From the NCBI GenBank assembly GCA_023146255.1, contig JAGLCJ010000003.1:124001-188000 (forward strand): 64,000 bases of DNA, in the 5' to 3' direction. This DNA is from Alcanivoracaceae bacterium (lineage in GTDB: Bacteria > Pseudomonadota > Gammaproteobacteria > Pseudomonadales > Alcanivoracaceae). Under the pieces are notes generated by a model. That model saw only the letters and a program-made list of their open reading frames with translations, did no database searches and was not told where the DNA came from. Positions within the stretch are counted from its first letter, which is position 1. Each line of letters begins with the position of its first letter. Both the position numbers and the translations under genes were made by a program. Shown piece after piece: positions 35,443 through 46,670 of this stretch.

Positions 35443-36054
35443 TTACCCGATCAGTGAGCCTTTAAGGGTGCGTTTCAGGTCGTAGAGAATCCTGTCTGAC
35501 TCGAGAAGCACGTCCTGTATGTCCTCGTGCGTGGGGTACCACATAAAAATCTGCCCATCCGGGGCAACCAGAAAAATATGATCGACAGCACCGCTGGCGC
35601 CGTCCATGAACGGCAGCAAGGCATGATTTACGGCATCAGCATCGACCTGCAGCTCGACCATGCCGGCCACCTCGTTATCCAGAAAGGCGCGCAGCGCATC
35701 GCCCGGTTCGGCGGTGTGGGCAATCATTCTACGTACCCGCGGGGCGTCGGAGCCGAGCGCCAGACGCAGCTGTTTGAGCAGATAGTAAAGACCGTTCTTG
35801 CAGGCGGTTTCGCAATCGCCGGCGGCGATGTACAGCATGGTCCATTGGCCGGCCAGCTCGCCGATATCGTAACGATCGCCAGTCATCTTCAGCGGTTTCA
35901 GATCCTGAAACTGGACGTGGGGAAGGATCAGTGCGCCCTTGTTGGTGCGCTCCATTTCACCGACATCAACGAATAGATGCACGAACGCCATGGTCAGCGC
36001 GAATGGAGCGATGATCAGAGCCATGATCAGGAGATTTCTGTTGCGCTGTGTCAT
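35443..36054 (-). CDS. Membrane-anchored SCO-like protein in the oxidase locus
   Basis: A 203-residue protein starting MTQRNRNLLIMALIIAPFAL with one N-terminal span, then a thioredoxin-like domain. A CxxxC (DCETAC) lies where SCO proteins carry their copper Cys pair, and DHIFLVAPDGQIFMWYP resembles the SCO strand after the distal His. The SCO His position itself is not clearly matched. The start overlaps the SURF1 stop by 4 bases. It probably aids CuA assembly, but the family is poorly defined. Confidence 0.75.
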   Translation of the reverse strand: MTQRNRNLLIMALIIAPFALTMAFVHLFVDVGEMERTNKGALILPHVQFQDLKPLKMTGDRYDIGELAGQWTMLYIAAGDCETACKNGLYYLLKQLRLALGSDAPRVRRMIAHTAEPGDALRAFLDNEVAGMVELQVDADAVNHALLPFMDGASGAVDHIFLVAPDGQIFMWYPTHEDIQDVLLESDRILYDLKRTLKGSLIG

Positions 36055-36797
36055 GCGTTGATATCCTGTTGATCGCCGGAGCGGCGGCGAAAGCCGGTGA
36101 TCAGAAAAAACAGCAATGCCGCGGTGGCCATGGCAAACCATTGCACGGCATAACCGTGATGTTTCTCCGGGCCCATCACCGGGTCATGCCAGATGCGCGG
36201 CATCTGCTCGCCGCTTTCCAGCATCGCATCCGGATGCACCCGGATTTCGAAGGGCGCCAATTCTACTCCAAGAACTTCAGCAAGTGCGTCGATTTCGATC
36301 TTCTGTAATCGCAGCGGCCAGTCGGGCGCCGACAGGTCATCGTCGGCCAGCGTGAAGGTGCGGTCGCTGTACTGATAGGTAAAGCCTTCGACCTCGATGT
36401 CACCCGGGATCGGGGCAATGTCCGGCAGCAGGTTGCGATCAGCGCCACGCGCGACCCAGCCACGATTGATAAGGACCCATTTGCCGTCGTTGGTCTGTAG
36501 CGGAGTCAGCACGTGGTAGCCAGCCACCCGGTCCAGCACCCGGTTATCCAGCAGAATGACCCGATCGTTATCAAACTGTCCCCGTAGCCGAACCGGATAA
36601 TTGCCCGGGTCCTCCAGCGCGAGTGCTGTTTTCAGTGATAACGGGTCGCTGGCGGCGCGCTCGATCTGCTGCTGTTGCCAGCGTGACTTGGTGTCGGCGC
36701 GGTCAAGCTGCCAGAACCCGAGTCGCAGACACAGGGCCACCACTGCGGCCGTGGCAAGCAGGGCGGGCAGAGAATGGTGAAAGTGGCGTGCGGCCAT
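36051..36797 (-). CDS. SURF1 family oxidase assembly protein
   Basis: A 248-residue protein with a span at each end and the SURF1 segments LGFWQLDRADTK, ILLDNRVLDRVAGYHVLTPL, VLINRGWVARG and HHGYAVQWFAMA. SURF1 helps insert heme A into subunit I. ATG 36797 with a GGAGAAG site was chosen; the open frame extends to 37217 but that extension crosses the divergent DUF2909 gene and is a shadow. Confidence 0.93.
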   Translation of the reverse strand: MAARHFHHSLPALLATAAVVALCLRLGFWQLDRADTKSRWQQQQIERAASDPLSLKTALALEDPGNYPVRLRGQFDNDRVILLDNRVLDRVAGYHVLTPLQTNDGKWVLINRGWVARGADRNLLPDIAPIPGDIEVEGFTYQYSDRTFTLADDDLSAPDWPLRLQKIEIDALAEVLGVELAPFEIRVHPDAMLESGEQMPRIWHDPVMGPEKHHGYAVQWFAMATAALLFFLITGFRRRSGDQQDINA

Positions 36798-36948
36798 TCG
36801 CTTCTCCAGCAATGGTTGCCCGGCAACCAGTTCGCCCGATGCTGACGCGATCGGGCTAGAATGGGCCGGCATTCTAGCGGAGTCGATTCCGCGGTGCGCG
36901 TCGCGTCGGCATTTTGTCGGACGGTTACTGTGGCAAGCGGAGGTTCTC

Positions 36949-37209
36949 ATGTTGTGGGTGAAGGTTCTGGCACTGTTGCTGCTGGCGGCGGCGGTTTTCG
37001 CCCTGTTTCGCGGCCTGACCTCCATGGTCAAGGGAGAGAGCGCTGATGGCCGGACCGTCCGGGCTTTGGCCTGGCGAGTGGGGTTGTCGATAGTGGTATT
37101 CCTGTTTCTGATCCTGTCGATGTATATGGGCTGGATCAAGCCGCACGATGTGCGCTTTACTGAGCTCCACGGGGTGCCGGTGGAGCAATCGGAGTCGCAG
37201 CAGCCCTGA
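36949..37209 (+). CDS. DUF2909-type twin transmembrane protein
   Basis: An 86-residue protein with two membrane helices (VKVLALLLLAAAVFALFRGL; VGLSIVVFLFLILSMYMGW) joined by a short polar loop and ending in a soluble tail. Such twin-span proteins sit beside SURF1 in oxidase loci. It is divergent from the SURF1 gene and 25 bases upstream of a periplasmic binding-protein gene. Function unknown. Confidence 0.8.
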   Translation: MLWVKVLALLLLAAAVFALFRGLTSMVKGESADGRTVRALAWRVGLSIVVFLFLILSMYMGWIKPHDVRFTELHGVPVEQSESQQP

Positions 37210-37234
37210 CTCTTCATTGTTAGGGAGGCGCGTT

Positions 37235-37990
37235 ATGAAATGGTCTGTTGTAACCCTGTTTGCCCTGCTGTTGCCGGCCCTGGCCGGCGCCGACACCATT
37301 CGTCTCCGCGCTGATGCCTGGTTCCCGGTGAATGGAGAGCCCGGCGCGGAGCAGCCCGGGTTCGGGATCGAGGCACTGACAACGGTATGGAGAGAGGCGG
37401 GCCACGAGCTGGACTATCGATTGATGTCCTGGGGTCGCAGTCTGGAGGCAGTGCGCAATGGCAGTGCCGATTGCGTGATCGGTGCTTATAAGGAGGATGC
37501 GCCGGACTTGCGTTTTCCGGAGCAGGAGCTGGGCCGCGATGGTGTCGGCATCTATGTCAGGGCGGCGGATGAGTGGCATTACAGCGGCGTGGAGTCTCTG
37601 GCACGCCGCACCGTCGGTGTGATCAGTGAGTACAGCTATGGTGAGGAGCTGGATGACTGGTTGGCGGACTCCGCCAATGCCACCCGGATACAGATGGCCT
37701 ATGGTGCCGATGCGCTGGAGGGCAATATTCGCAAGCTGCTCGCCGGTCGGGTCGATGTGCTGCTTGAGTCGCCGATGATCATGAATACGGCCCTGCGCAA
37801 GCTGGAGCTGGCCCGGTTTGTCCGGCTGTCCGGTGAGGGCAAGCCGCCGACCCCCTTCTATATAGCCTGCTCATCCGCCAACCCGAAGGTACCGGAATGG
37901 TTGCGTCAGTTTGACGAGGGCATGATCCGCCTGAAACAAAGTGGGCAGTGGCGCAGTCTGCTCGATGGTTACGGGTTGAGCGAAGACTGA
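37235..37990 (+). CDS. Periplasmic solute-binding protein, family 3 type
   Basis: A 251-residue protein with a signal peptide (MKWSVVTLFALLLPALAGA) and the SBP_bac_3 pattern: IRLRADAWFPVNG at the start, GFGIEALTTVWREAG, NGSADCVIGAYKED, and GRVDVLLESP. No permease or ATPase gene is adjacent, so it may be a stand-alone sensor or binding protein. ATG 37235 has AGGGAGG upstream. Confidence 0.83.
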   Translation: MKWSVVTLFALLLPALAGADTIRLRADAWFPVNGEPGAEQPGFGIEALTTVWREAGHELDYRLMSWGRSLEAVRNGSADCVIGAYKEDAPDLRFPEQELGRDGVGIYVRAADEWHYSGVESLARRTVGVISEYSYGEELDDWLADSANATRIQMAYGADALEGNIRKLLAGRVDVLLESPMIMNTALRKLELARFVRLSGEGKPPTPFYIACSSANPKVPEWLRQFDEGMIRLKQSGQWRSLLDGYGLSED

Positions 37991-38005
37991 TTCAGGGTGG
38001 CGGGA

Positions 38006-38344
38006 TTACTTCCGGCCACCCTTCGGCGTCGGGCTGAACGGCATCGGGAAGGCGGTGACATTACTGCCGGCGGCGTCGGTCACCTTGGCAATACCTTCCT
38101 TCTCCACCTCATCGATGCGAATCACCGCCTGCATGGGTATAAAGGAACGCTGTACCCCGGCGAACTCGTTTTTAAGCCGCTCCTCTGACGGGTCCACCAC
38201 CACCTGGGCACGTTCGCCAAACAGGAATTCCTCGACCTCGATAAAACCGTAAAGGTCGCTCTGATAAATGCTGGTCACATAGATCTCGTAGATCTGGCCC
38301 TGATTCAGGAATATGACCCGGTATATCTGACGATTGGCTGACAT
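38006..38344 (-). CDS. DUF1820 family protein
   Basis: A 112-residue cytoplasmic protein starting MSANRQIYRVIFLNQGQIYE, with the family segments LYGFIEVEEFLFGE and VVDPSEERLKNEF. Function unknown. The conserved position in Pseudomonas-like genomes is also near housekeeping genes. Its stop lies in an imperfect hairpin (GGGTGGC/GCCACCC, 37995-38021) shared with the convergent binding-protein gene. Confidence 0.88.
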   Translation of the reverse strand: MSANRQIYRVIFLNQGQIYEIYVTSIYQSDLYGFIEVEEFLFGERAQVVVDPSEERLKNEFAGVQRSFIPMQAVIRIDEVEKEGIAKVTDAAGSNVTAFPMPFSPTPKGGRK

Positions 38345-38530
38345 GATCTCGCTGACTGTTCACGCGGCTTCGGCGCGGGGCGGGCAAGAATAGCACAATC
38401 CGAACCGGGCGCATCGGGTCGCTGACAGGGCCGGTTTTCAAGGCGAAAACCACCATGAATCGTCTGGACTTTGCCGGTTTGAGTGACTAGAGTTAGCGCC
38501 CGATGTGCAGGGTGGGGCGAAATGCCGCAC

Positions 38531-38629
38531 CCGGAGAAAGCAACTCCCTGAATATCTCTCGCAACTGATTGATTATTCAGCTTTCTCCGGTCGCCGAGGA
38601 GTCAGGGCCATCCCCTGGCCAACTCCCGG
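38531..38629 (+). ncRNA. Structured leader of the coxB operon: two tandem hairpins
   Basis: The gap 38345-38751 (about 400 bases) before coxB has no gene. Hairpin 1: CCGGAGAAAG (38531-38540) pairs with CTTTCTCCGG (38581-38590), and CTGAATA (38548-38554) with TATTCAG (38574-38580), leaving a 7-base bulge and a 19-base loop. Hairpin 2: CCG/CGG, GGAGT/ACTCC (38598-38602, 38622-38626) and GGCCA/TGGCC (38606-38610, 38616-38620). There is no T tract, so these are not simple terminators. A regulatory leader RNA or small RNA is the best reading; no known riboswitch recognised. If transcription starts within the gap, the untranslated leader is at least 200 bases. Confidence 0.5.
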
Positions 38630-38751
38630 TGTGAAATGGACCCGGCTTTGACCGCGCCTGCGCCAATCCTGAAACCGCTTTCCATGGCCTTGCGGCCTTC
38701 AACATCGTGCGTCCGTTAGCGGCCGCCGGGGAAAACAGGGAGCCTAAAAGC

Positions 38752-39954
38752 ATGCAGTCAACACTGTTCCGTCGCGTGACCGCCGCGCTGACATTGCTGC
38801 TGGTCAGTGGTGTAAGTGTCGCCAGCGACTGGGCCGAACGGTCCAACGTCAATCTCCGTCCCGGGGTCACCAATATCAGTCAGGATGTTTTTGACCTGCA
38901 CATGGTTATCCTGTGGATTGTCAGCCTGATCGGTTTGCTGGTGTTCGGCCTGATCATGTACTCCGCCGTGGCGCACCGTCGCAGCAAGCGCCCGCAGGCC
39001 GCAGATTTCCACGAGAACGTCTTTCTGGAAGTGTTCTGGACTGTGCTGCCGTTTATCATCCTGATTGGCATGGCTGTGCCGGCGACCCGGGTGCTGATTG
39101 CGATGGACGACAGCTCGGACGCCGAACTCACCGTCAAGGTGACCGGTTACCGCTGGAACTGGAGCTATGAATACCTGAGCTACCAGGACGACAACGACGT
39201 TGGCATCTTCTATTTTTCCAACCTCAAGACCCCGGCTGAGCAGTACAACCGCCCGATTCTCAAGGATGGTCTTTTCCCGTACGGCACCGCGGCTGATCGT
39301 GTCGGCGTCGAGCCGGTCGAGAAAGACGCCAACTACATGCTCGCCGTAGACAAGCCGCTGGTGATACCGGCCGGCGTCAAGGTGCGCTTTCTGGTCACCG
39401 CGGACGACGTAATCCACTCCTTCTTCATGCCAGACTTCGCCATCAAGAAGGACGCCATTCCGGGTTTTGTTAACGAGGCCTGGACACTGGTGCCGGAAGA
39501 CGCCACTGGCACCTACTACGGTCAGTGCGCCGAGCTGTGTGGCAAGAACCATGCCTTCATGCCGATTGAAGTGCGGGTGCTGGCGCAGAATGAATTTGAC
39601 AGCTGGATCGCGGAAGAGAAAGAGAAAGCCGCCAGCGGTCCGGACCTGACCCCGTTCTCCAGTCTCGAATCCGCCATGGAGCTGGGCCAGCAGAAGTATG
39701 CTGCTGCCTGTGTGCTGTGTCATGGCGCCGAAGGTCAGGGCGGTATCGGCCTGCCGTTTGCCGGCAGTGCGCTGATGACTGATTCTTCCCGTGTTCAGGA
39801 AAATATTGATGTCCTGATCAAGGGGCGTAACGCCATGCCGTCGTTTGCTGCCCAGCTGACGCCGCGCGAAATTGCCGCCGTAATTACTTACCAGCGCAAT
39901 GCGTTCGGTAATAACACCGGCGACCTCGTTCAACCCGCCGACGTTGCGAAGTAA
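38752..39954 (+). CDS. coxB: Cytochrome c oxidase subunit II with fused cytochrome c domain
   Basis: A 400-residue protein: signal peptide (to VASDWA), two membrane helices, a cupredoxin domain with the CuA ligands (VIHSFFMP; CAELCGKNHAFM) and a C-terminal c-type heme domain with CVLCH (about residue 320) and its Met ligand in NAMPSF. The fusion marks a caa3-like arrangement. It receives electrons from cytochrome c and passes them to CuA and subunit I. ATG 38752 has AGGGAGCC upstream; an earlier in-frame ATG (38707) would spoil the signal peptide. Confidence 0.96.
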   Translation: MQSTLFRRVTAALTLLLVSGVSVASDWAERSNVNLRPGVTNISQDVFDLHMVILWIVSLIGLLVFGLIMYSAVAHRRSKRPQAADFHENVFLEVFWTVLPFIILIGMAVPATRVLIAMDDSSDAELTVKVTGYRWNWSYEYLSYQDDNDVGIFYFSNLKTPAEQYNRPILKDGLFPYGTAADRVGVEPVEKDANYMLAVDKPLVIPAGVKVRFLVTADDVIHSFFMPDFAIKKDAIPGFVNEAWTLVPEDATGTYYGQCAELCGKNHAFMPIEVRVLAQNEFDSWIAEEKEKAASGPDLTPFSSLESAMELGQQKYAAACVLCHGAEGQGGIGLPFAGSALMTDSSRVQENIDVLIKGRNAMPSFAAQLTPREIAAVITYQRNAFGNNTGDLVQPADVAK

Positions 39955-39968
39955 GGGAGGGGAGCCTG

Positions 39969-41576
39969 ATGACTGCCGTAGCAGCACACACTGATCACCA
40001 CGATGATCACCACCACGCCCCGCATGGCCTGAAGCGTTGGCTGTTCTCCACCAACCATAAGGACATCGGTACTCTGTACCTGTGGTTCAGCTTCGCCATG
40101 TTCATGGTTGGCGGCCTGATGGCTCTGGTCATCCGCGCCGAGCTGATGTACCCCGGTCTGCAGGTTGTTGATCCGGAGTTCTTTAACCAGATGACCACCG
40201 TCCACGGTCTGGTAATGGTGTTCGGTGCCGTGATGCCGGCCACCGTGGGCCTGGCCAACTGGATGATTCCGCTGATGATCGGCGCGCCGGATATGGCCCT
40301 GCCGCGGATGAACAACTGGTCGTTCTGGATTCTGCCGTTTGCGTTCACCATCCTGATCAGCGCGGTGCTGATGAGTGCTTTTGGTGAAGGCAATCCGTCA
40401 GCGCCGAACTTCGGCTGGACCTTCTACGCACCGTTGTCGACCAAGTATGGTCCGGCATCCACTGATCTGTTCATCCTGTCCGTCCACATGATGGGTATTT
40501 CTTCTATCATGGGTGCCATCAACGTCATCGTGACCGTGCTCAACATGCGCGCACCGGGCATGACCATGATGAAGATGCCGCTGTTCGTCTGGACCTGGTT
40601 GATCACCGCGTTCCTGCTGGTTGCTGTGATGCCGGTTCTGGCTGGCGCCGTGACCATGATGCTGACCGATCGTCATTTCGGCACCAGCTTCTTCAGTGCT
40701 GCAGGTGGTGGCGACCCGGTGCTGTTCCAGCACATCTTCTGGTTCTTCGGGCATCCCGAGGTGTACATCATGATCCTGCCGAGTTTCGGTATTGTCTCGG
40801 CGATCATCCCGACCTTTGCCCGCAAGCACCTGTTCGGTTATGCCTCCATGGTGTACGCCACCGCGTCGATTGCACTGCTGTCGTTCGTGGTCTGGGCTCA
40901 CCACATGTTTACCGTCGGCATGCCGCTGGCCGGCACCCTGTTCTTCATGTACATGACCATGCTGATTTCGGTTCCGACCGGCGTGAAGGTATTCAACTGG
41001 GTGGCCACCATGTGGCGCGGTTCGATCACCTTTGAATTGCCGATGAAGTGGGCCCTGGCGTTTGTGGTGCTGTTCACCTGTGGCGGCCTGTCCGGCCTGA
41101 TGCTGGCGATGACCCCGGTGGACTTCCAGTATCACGACACCTACTTCGTTGTCGCGCACTTCCACTATGTACTGGTGTCCGGTGCGATCTTCTCGATCTT
41201 TGCTGCCGCCTACTACTGGTTGCCGAAGTGGTCTGGCGTGATGCCGAACACCTTCCTTGGCGAGCTGCATTTCTGGAATTCGCTGCTGTCGGTGAACCTG
41301 TTGTTCTTCCCGATGCACTTTGTTGGTCTGGCCGGTATGCCGCGCCGCTATGCTGACTACGCACTGCAGTTTGCTGACTACAACTACTGGGTATCGATTG
41401 GTGCCTTCTGGTTCGGTCTGTCGCAGATCCTGTTCGTGATTGTCTGCGTGCTGTGCGCGATGAAAAAGGGCCAGAAAGCACCGGCAGCACCGTGGGAAGG
41501 CGCTGAAGGGCTGGAGTGGACCGTGCCGTCGCCGGCACCGTTCCACACTTTTGATACTCCGCCGGTTGTGAAGTAA
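39969..41576 (+). CDS. coxA: Cytochrome c oxidase subunit I
   Basis: A 535-residue, twelve-helix heme-copper oxidase subunit. Heme a and a3-CuB ligands are visible in TVHGLVMVFG, WFFGHPEVYIMILP, WAHHMFTVG and HDTYFVVAHFHYV. The Glu of the D-channel family appears as HPEVY, and the Tyr cross-linked to His follows it. This is the catalytic oxygen-reducing, proton-pumping subunit. The N-terminus is His-rich (HTDHHDDHHH), possibly a metal-binding tail. It follows coxB by 14 bases. Confidence 0.97.
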   Translation: MTAVAAHTDHHDDHHHAPHGLKRWLFSTNHKDIGTLYLWFSFAMFMVGGLMALVIRAELMYPGLQVVDPEFFNQMTTVHGLVMVFGAVMPATVGLANWMIPLMIGAPDMALPRMNNWSFWILPFAFTILISAVLMSAFGEGNPSAPNFGWTFYAPLSTKYGPASTDLFILSVHMMGISSIMGAINVIVTVLNMRAPGMTMMKMPLFVWTWLITAFLLVAVMPVLAGAVTMMLTDRHFGTSFFSAAGGGDPVLFQHIFWFFGHPEVYIMILPSFGIVSAIIPTFARKHLFGYASMVYATASIALLSFVVWAHHMFTVGMPLAGTLFFMYMTMLISVPTGVKVFNWVATMWRGSITFELPMKWALAFVVLFTCGGLSGLMLAMTPVDFQYHDTYFVVAHFHYVLVSGAIFSIFAAAYYWLPKWSGVMPNTFLGELHFWNSLLSVNLLFFPMHFVGLAGMPRRYADYALQFADYNYWVSIGAFWFGLSQILFVIVCVLCAMKKGQKAPAAPWEGAEGLEWTVPSPAPFHTFDTPPVVK

Positions 41577-41605
41577 GTCGGTAGTCGGATCAGACGGAGA
41601 GTGCC

Positions 41606-42172
41606 ATGAGCGAGCAGGGTCTGGAGCAACGCAATCAACGCACGGTACGCAAGCTGGTACTGGGAGCGATAGCGATGTTTGGCTTTGCTTTCGCCATGGT
41701 GCCGATCTATGACGTGATCTGTGACATTACCGGTCTCAATGGCAAGACCAGCTCGACCGCAGCGGATGGCGCTGTCGAGCTGGATGAGGACCGGCTGATC
41801 ACCGTGCAGTTCGTTACCGTCTCAGGTGAAGGCATGGTGTGGGATTTCAAACCGCAGGTGCGCAGCATCAAGGTGCATCCGGGTGAGATTACCCAGGTCA
41901 ACTTCACGGTTAAGAATCCCGCCGACAGCACCATCATCGGTCAGGCTATTCCTTCGGTAACACCGGGGCTGGCGGCGCCACATTTGCTGAAAACCCAGTG
42001 CTTCTGTTTCAACAACCAGACTCTGGCAGCCGGTGGCGAAGCCGAGATGCCGATGATTTTTTATCTGGATCCGGCGCTGCCCAAACATATCAACACTGTC
42101 ACCCTGTCATACACGATGTTTGATGTGACAGAGCGGGTGATGGCTAACGAAGACAAGCTGGCAGCCCGATAA
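41606..42172 (+). CDS. ctaG: Cytochrome c oxidase assembly protein CtaG (Cox11)
   Basis: A 188-residue protein with one N-terminal span (LVLGAIAMFGFAFAMVPIYDVIC) and a periplasmic beta domain with the copper motif KTQCFCFNNQ. It delivers copper to the CuB site of subunit I. The position between coxA and coxC is standard for proteobacteria. Confidence 0.96.
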   Translation: MSEQGLEQRNQRTVRKLVLGAIAMFGFAFAMVPIYDVICDITGLNGKTSSTAADGAVELDEDRLITVQFVTVSGEGMVWDFKPQVRSIKVHPGEITQVNFTVKNPADSTIIGQAIPSVTPGLAAPHLLKTQCFCFNNQTLAAGGEAEMPMIFYLDPALPKHINTVTLSYTMFDVTERVMANEDKLAAR

Positions 42173-42208
42173 GGCTGCCCTGCAGGTTCAGACAGGAGAA
42201 CGAGACTC

Positions 42209-43111
42209 ATGGCGGAACATAACAGCAGCAAATACTACGTGCCGGAGAGCAGCCCGTGGCCGATTCTCGGCTCGATCGGTCTGTTCCTGATTGCGATTGG
42301 TGCGGCCAACTTCATTCAGCAGAGCACCGAGTTCGGCCAGAACACCCTGCGCAACACCGGTGATCTGGGCGGCTGGATTCTGATCACCGGCGTGCTGGTG
42401 ATCATTGCCACCATGTTCATGTGGTGGCGCGACACCATTCGCGAGTCCATCACCGGCCTGCACAATGCCCAGCTTGGCAATTCCTACCGTCAGGGCATGA
42501 TCTGGTTCATTTTCTCCGAGGTGATGTTCTTCGGCATCCTGTTCGGTGCCATGTTCTATGCTCGCTGGCTGATCATTCCGTGGCTGGCCGGTGAAGGCAA
42601 CAACGCCATGACCCACGAACTGCTGTGGCCGGACTTCCAGGCCATGTGGCCGCTGACCACCACCCCGGATGGCCGCACCACCCAGGCCATGGGCGCATGG
42701 GGCCTGCCGGCGATCAACACCGCCATCCTGCTGGCCAGCTCGCTGACCCTGACCATCGCCCACCACGCCCTGATCACCGGTGAGCGTGGCAAGTTGATCC
42801 TGTTCCAGGGCATTACCGTACTGCTCGGCATGTCCTTCCTGTTCCTGCAGGTGGAAGAGTACATCCACGCTTACCAGGATCTGGGTCTGACCCTTGAGGC
42901 TGGCATTTACGGCAGCATGTTCTTCTTTCTGACCGGTTTCCATGGCATCCACGTGACCATGGGTACCATCATGCTGACCATTATGTTCTTCCGGATCCTG
43001 AAGGGGCATTTCAGCAAGGACAACCATTTCGCCTATGAAGCGGCTGCCTGGTACTGGCACTTCGTTGATGTGGTCTGGCTGTTCCTGTATGTCTGCGTGT
43101 ACTGGCTCTGA
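42209..43111 (+). CDS. coxC: Cytochrome c oxidase subunit III
   Basis: A 300-residue membrane protein with seven helices; FSEVMFFGILFGAMFYARW, ITVLLGMSFLFLQVEEY, TGFHGIHVTMGTIMLTI and AAWYWHFVDVVWLFLYVCVYW are the subunit III landmarks. It stabilises the oxidase. The operon ends 25 bases later in a strong terminator. Confidence 0.96.
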   Translation: MAEHNSSKYYVPESSPWPILGSIGLFLIAIGAANFIQQSTEFGQNTLRNTGDLGGWILITGVLVIIATMFMWWRDTIRESITGLHNAQLGNSYRQGMIWFIFSEVMFFGILFGAMFYARWLIIPWLAGEGNNAMTHELLWPDFQAMWPLTTTPDGRTTQAMGAWGLPAINTAILLASSLTLTIAHHALITGERGKLILFQGITVLLGMSFLFLQVEEYIHAYQDLGLTLEAGIYGSMFFFLTGFHGIHVTMGTIMLTIMFFRILKGHFSKDNHFAYEAAAWYWHFVDVVWLFLYVCVYWL

Positions 43112-43129
43112 GCCGTCATCAGGCAAAAT

Positions 43130-43158
43130 AAAAAAAGGGCGCTTCGGCGCCCTTTTTT
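43130..43158. terminator. Bidirectional terminator after coxC
   Basis: A run of seven A, GGGCGC-TTCG-GCGCCC (43137-43152) and six T form a canonical terminator in both directions, serving coxC on the plus strand and the convergent small exported-protein gene on the minus strand. Confidence 0.93.
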
Positions 43159-43197
43159 GTTGTCGCAACAACGGCTGCAAAAACTGTTTGCAGACGC

Positions 43198-43596
43198 TCA
43201 GACCACGTCAATCACTTCCCGGCTGTGCCGATGCATGCGGACGATCTGGGCGCCGATCACCAGGTCGACAATATCGTCGTGGCGTGCCAGCTCGTCCTGC
43301 AATGCCCCCGGCAGGGTGCGGGCAGAAGACAGCTGGCTAAACTCGAGGATCTGCCCGCGCAGCAGCAAAGGCTGCGGGCCATCAGGCTGGTCGCGCAGGT
43401 GCCCCCGCAACAGCGCCCGGTCTGACGCCCGGTAACGCAGCTGGCGGATGTCCGCCGGGCTGCTCTGAACCTGCTCAATGGCACTGATCGGGGCGCCGGG
43501 GCGGCGCTCCGAACTGTTGGCCGGCAGCGGTTGCCCCAGCCACGCCATGGTGGTTACTGCCAGAAAGCTGTTAATCGCCAGTGTCCGCTTCTTCAT
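43198..43596 (-). CDS. Small exported protein of unknown function
   Basis: A 132-residue protein with a signal peptide (MKKRTLAINSFLAVTTMAWLG). The mature part is Arg-, Gln- and Leu-rich, and its C-terminus (VIGAQIVRMHRHSREVIDVV) resembles the end of RcnB/CigR-like periplasmic proteins, a weak similarity. ATG 43596 lies behind GAGAGGG; a GTG precedes it directly. Stands alone between two convergent ends. Confidence 0.6.
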   Translation of the reverse strand: MKKRTLAINSFLAVTTMAWLGQPLPANSSERRPGAPISAIEQVQSSPADIRQLRYRASDRALLRGHLRDQPDGPQPLLLRGQILEFSQLSSARTLPGALQDELARHDDIVDLVIGAQIVRMHRHSREVIDVV

Positions 43597-43728
43597 CACC
43601 GTACCCTCTCACGACCAGGCATGAATGGAGGCTGTGACAGCAATATCAAGCGGCGGGTTTCAGCGCGATTGCAGTTTTTTGTTCAGGTTTGCCGGATCTG
43701 TGACGTATCCGGCAAAGCTGAGCAAGGT

Positions 43729-46584
<2,856 letters not shown>

Positions 46585-46670
46585 GAAGGGCTGCCGGTCT
46601 GCCGGTTGGGGCGCGCATTATAGGCGCCCGGGCCCGGCAGAGACAGGGCAGGGACGATATCAGTCCGGTT

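Noticed and set aside
36798..37217. N-terminal extension of the SURF1 protein to 37217
   Set aside because: It crosses the divergent DUF2909 gene, lacks conserved features, and an ATG with a good ribosome site exists at 36797.
37995..38021. Terminator between the binding-protein gene and the DUF1820 gene
   Set aside because: GGGTGGC/GCCACCC pairs, but the loop is 13 bases and no T tract follows in either direction.
43612..43728. Gene or regulatory element between the small exported protein and rapA
   Set aside because: Short gap without a convincing open frame, hairpin or promoter; it most likely holds only the promoter of the exported-protein gene.
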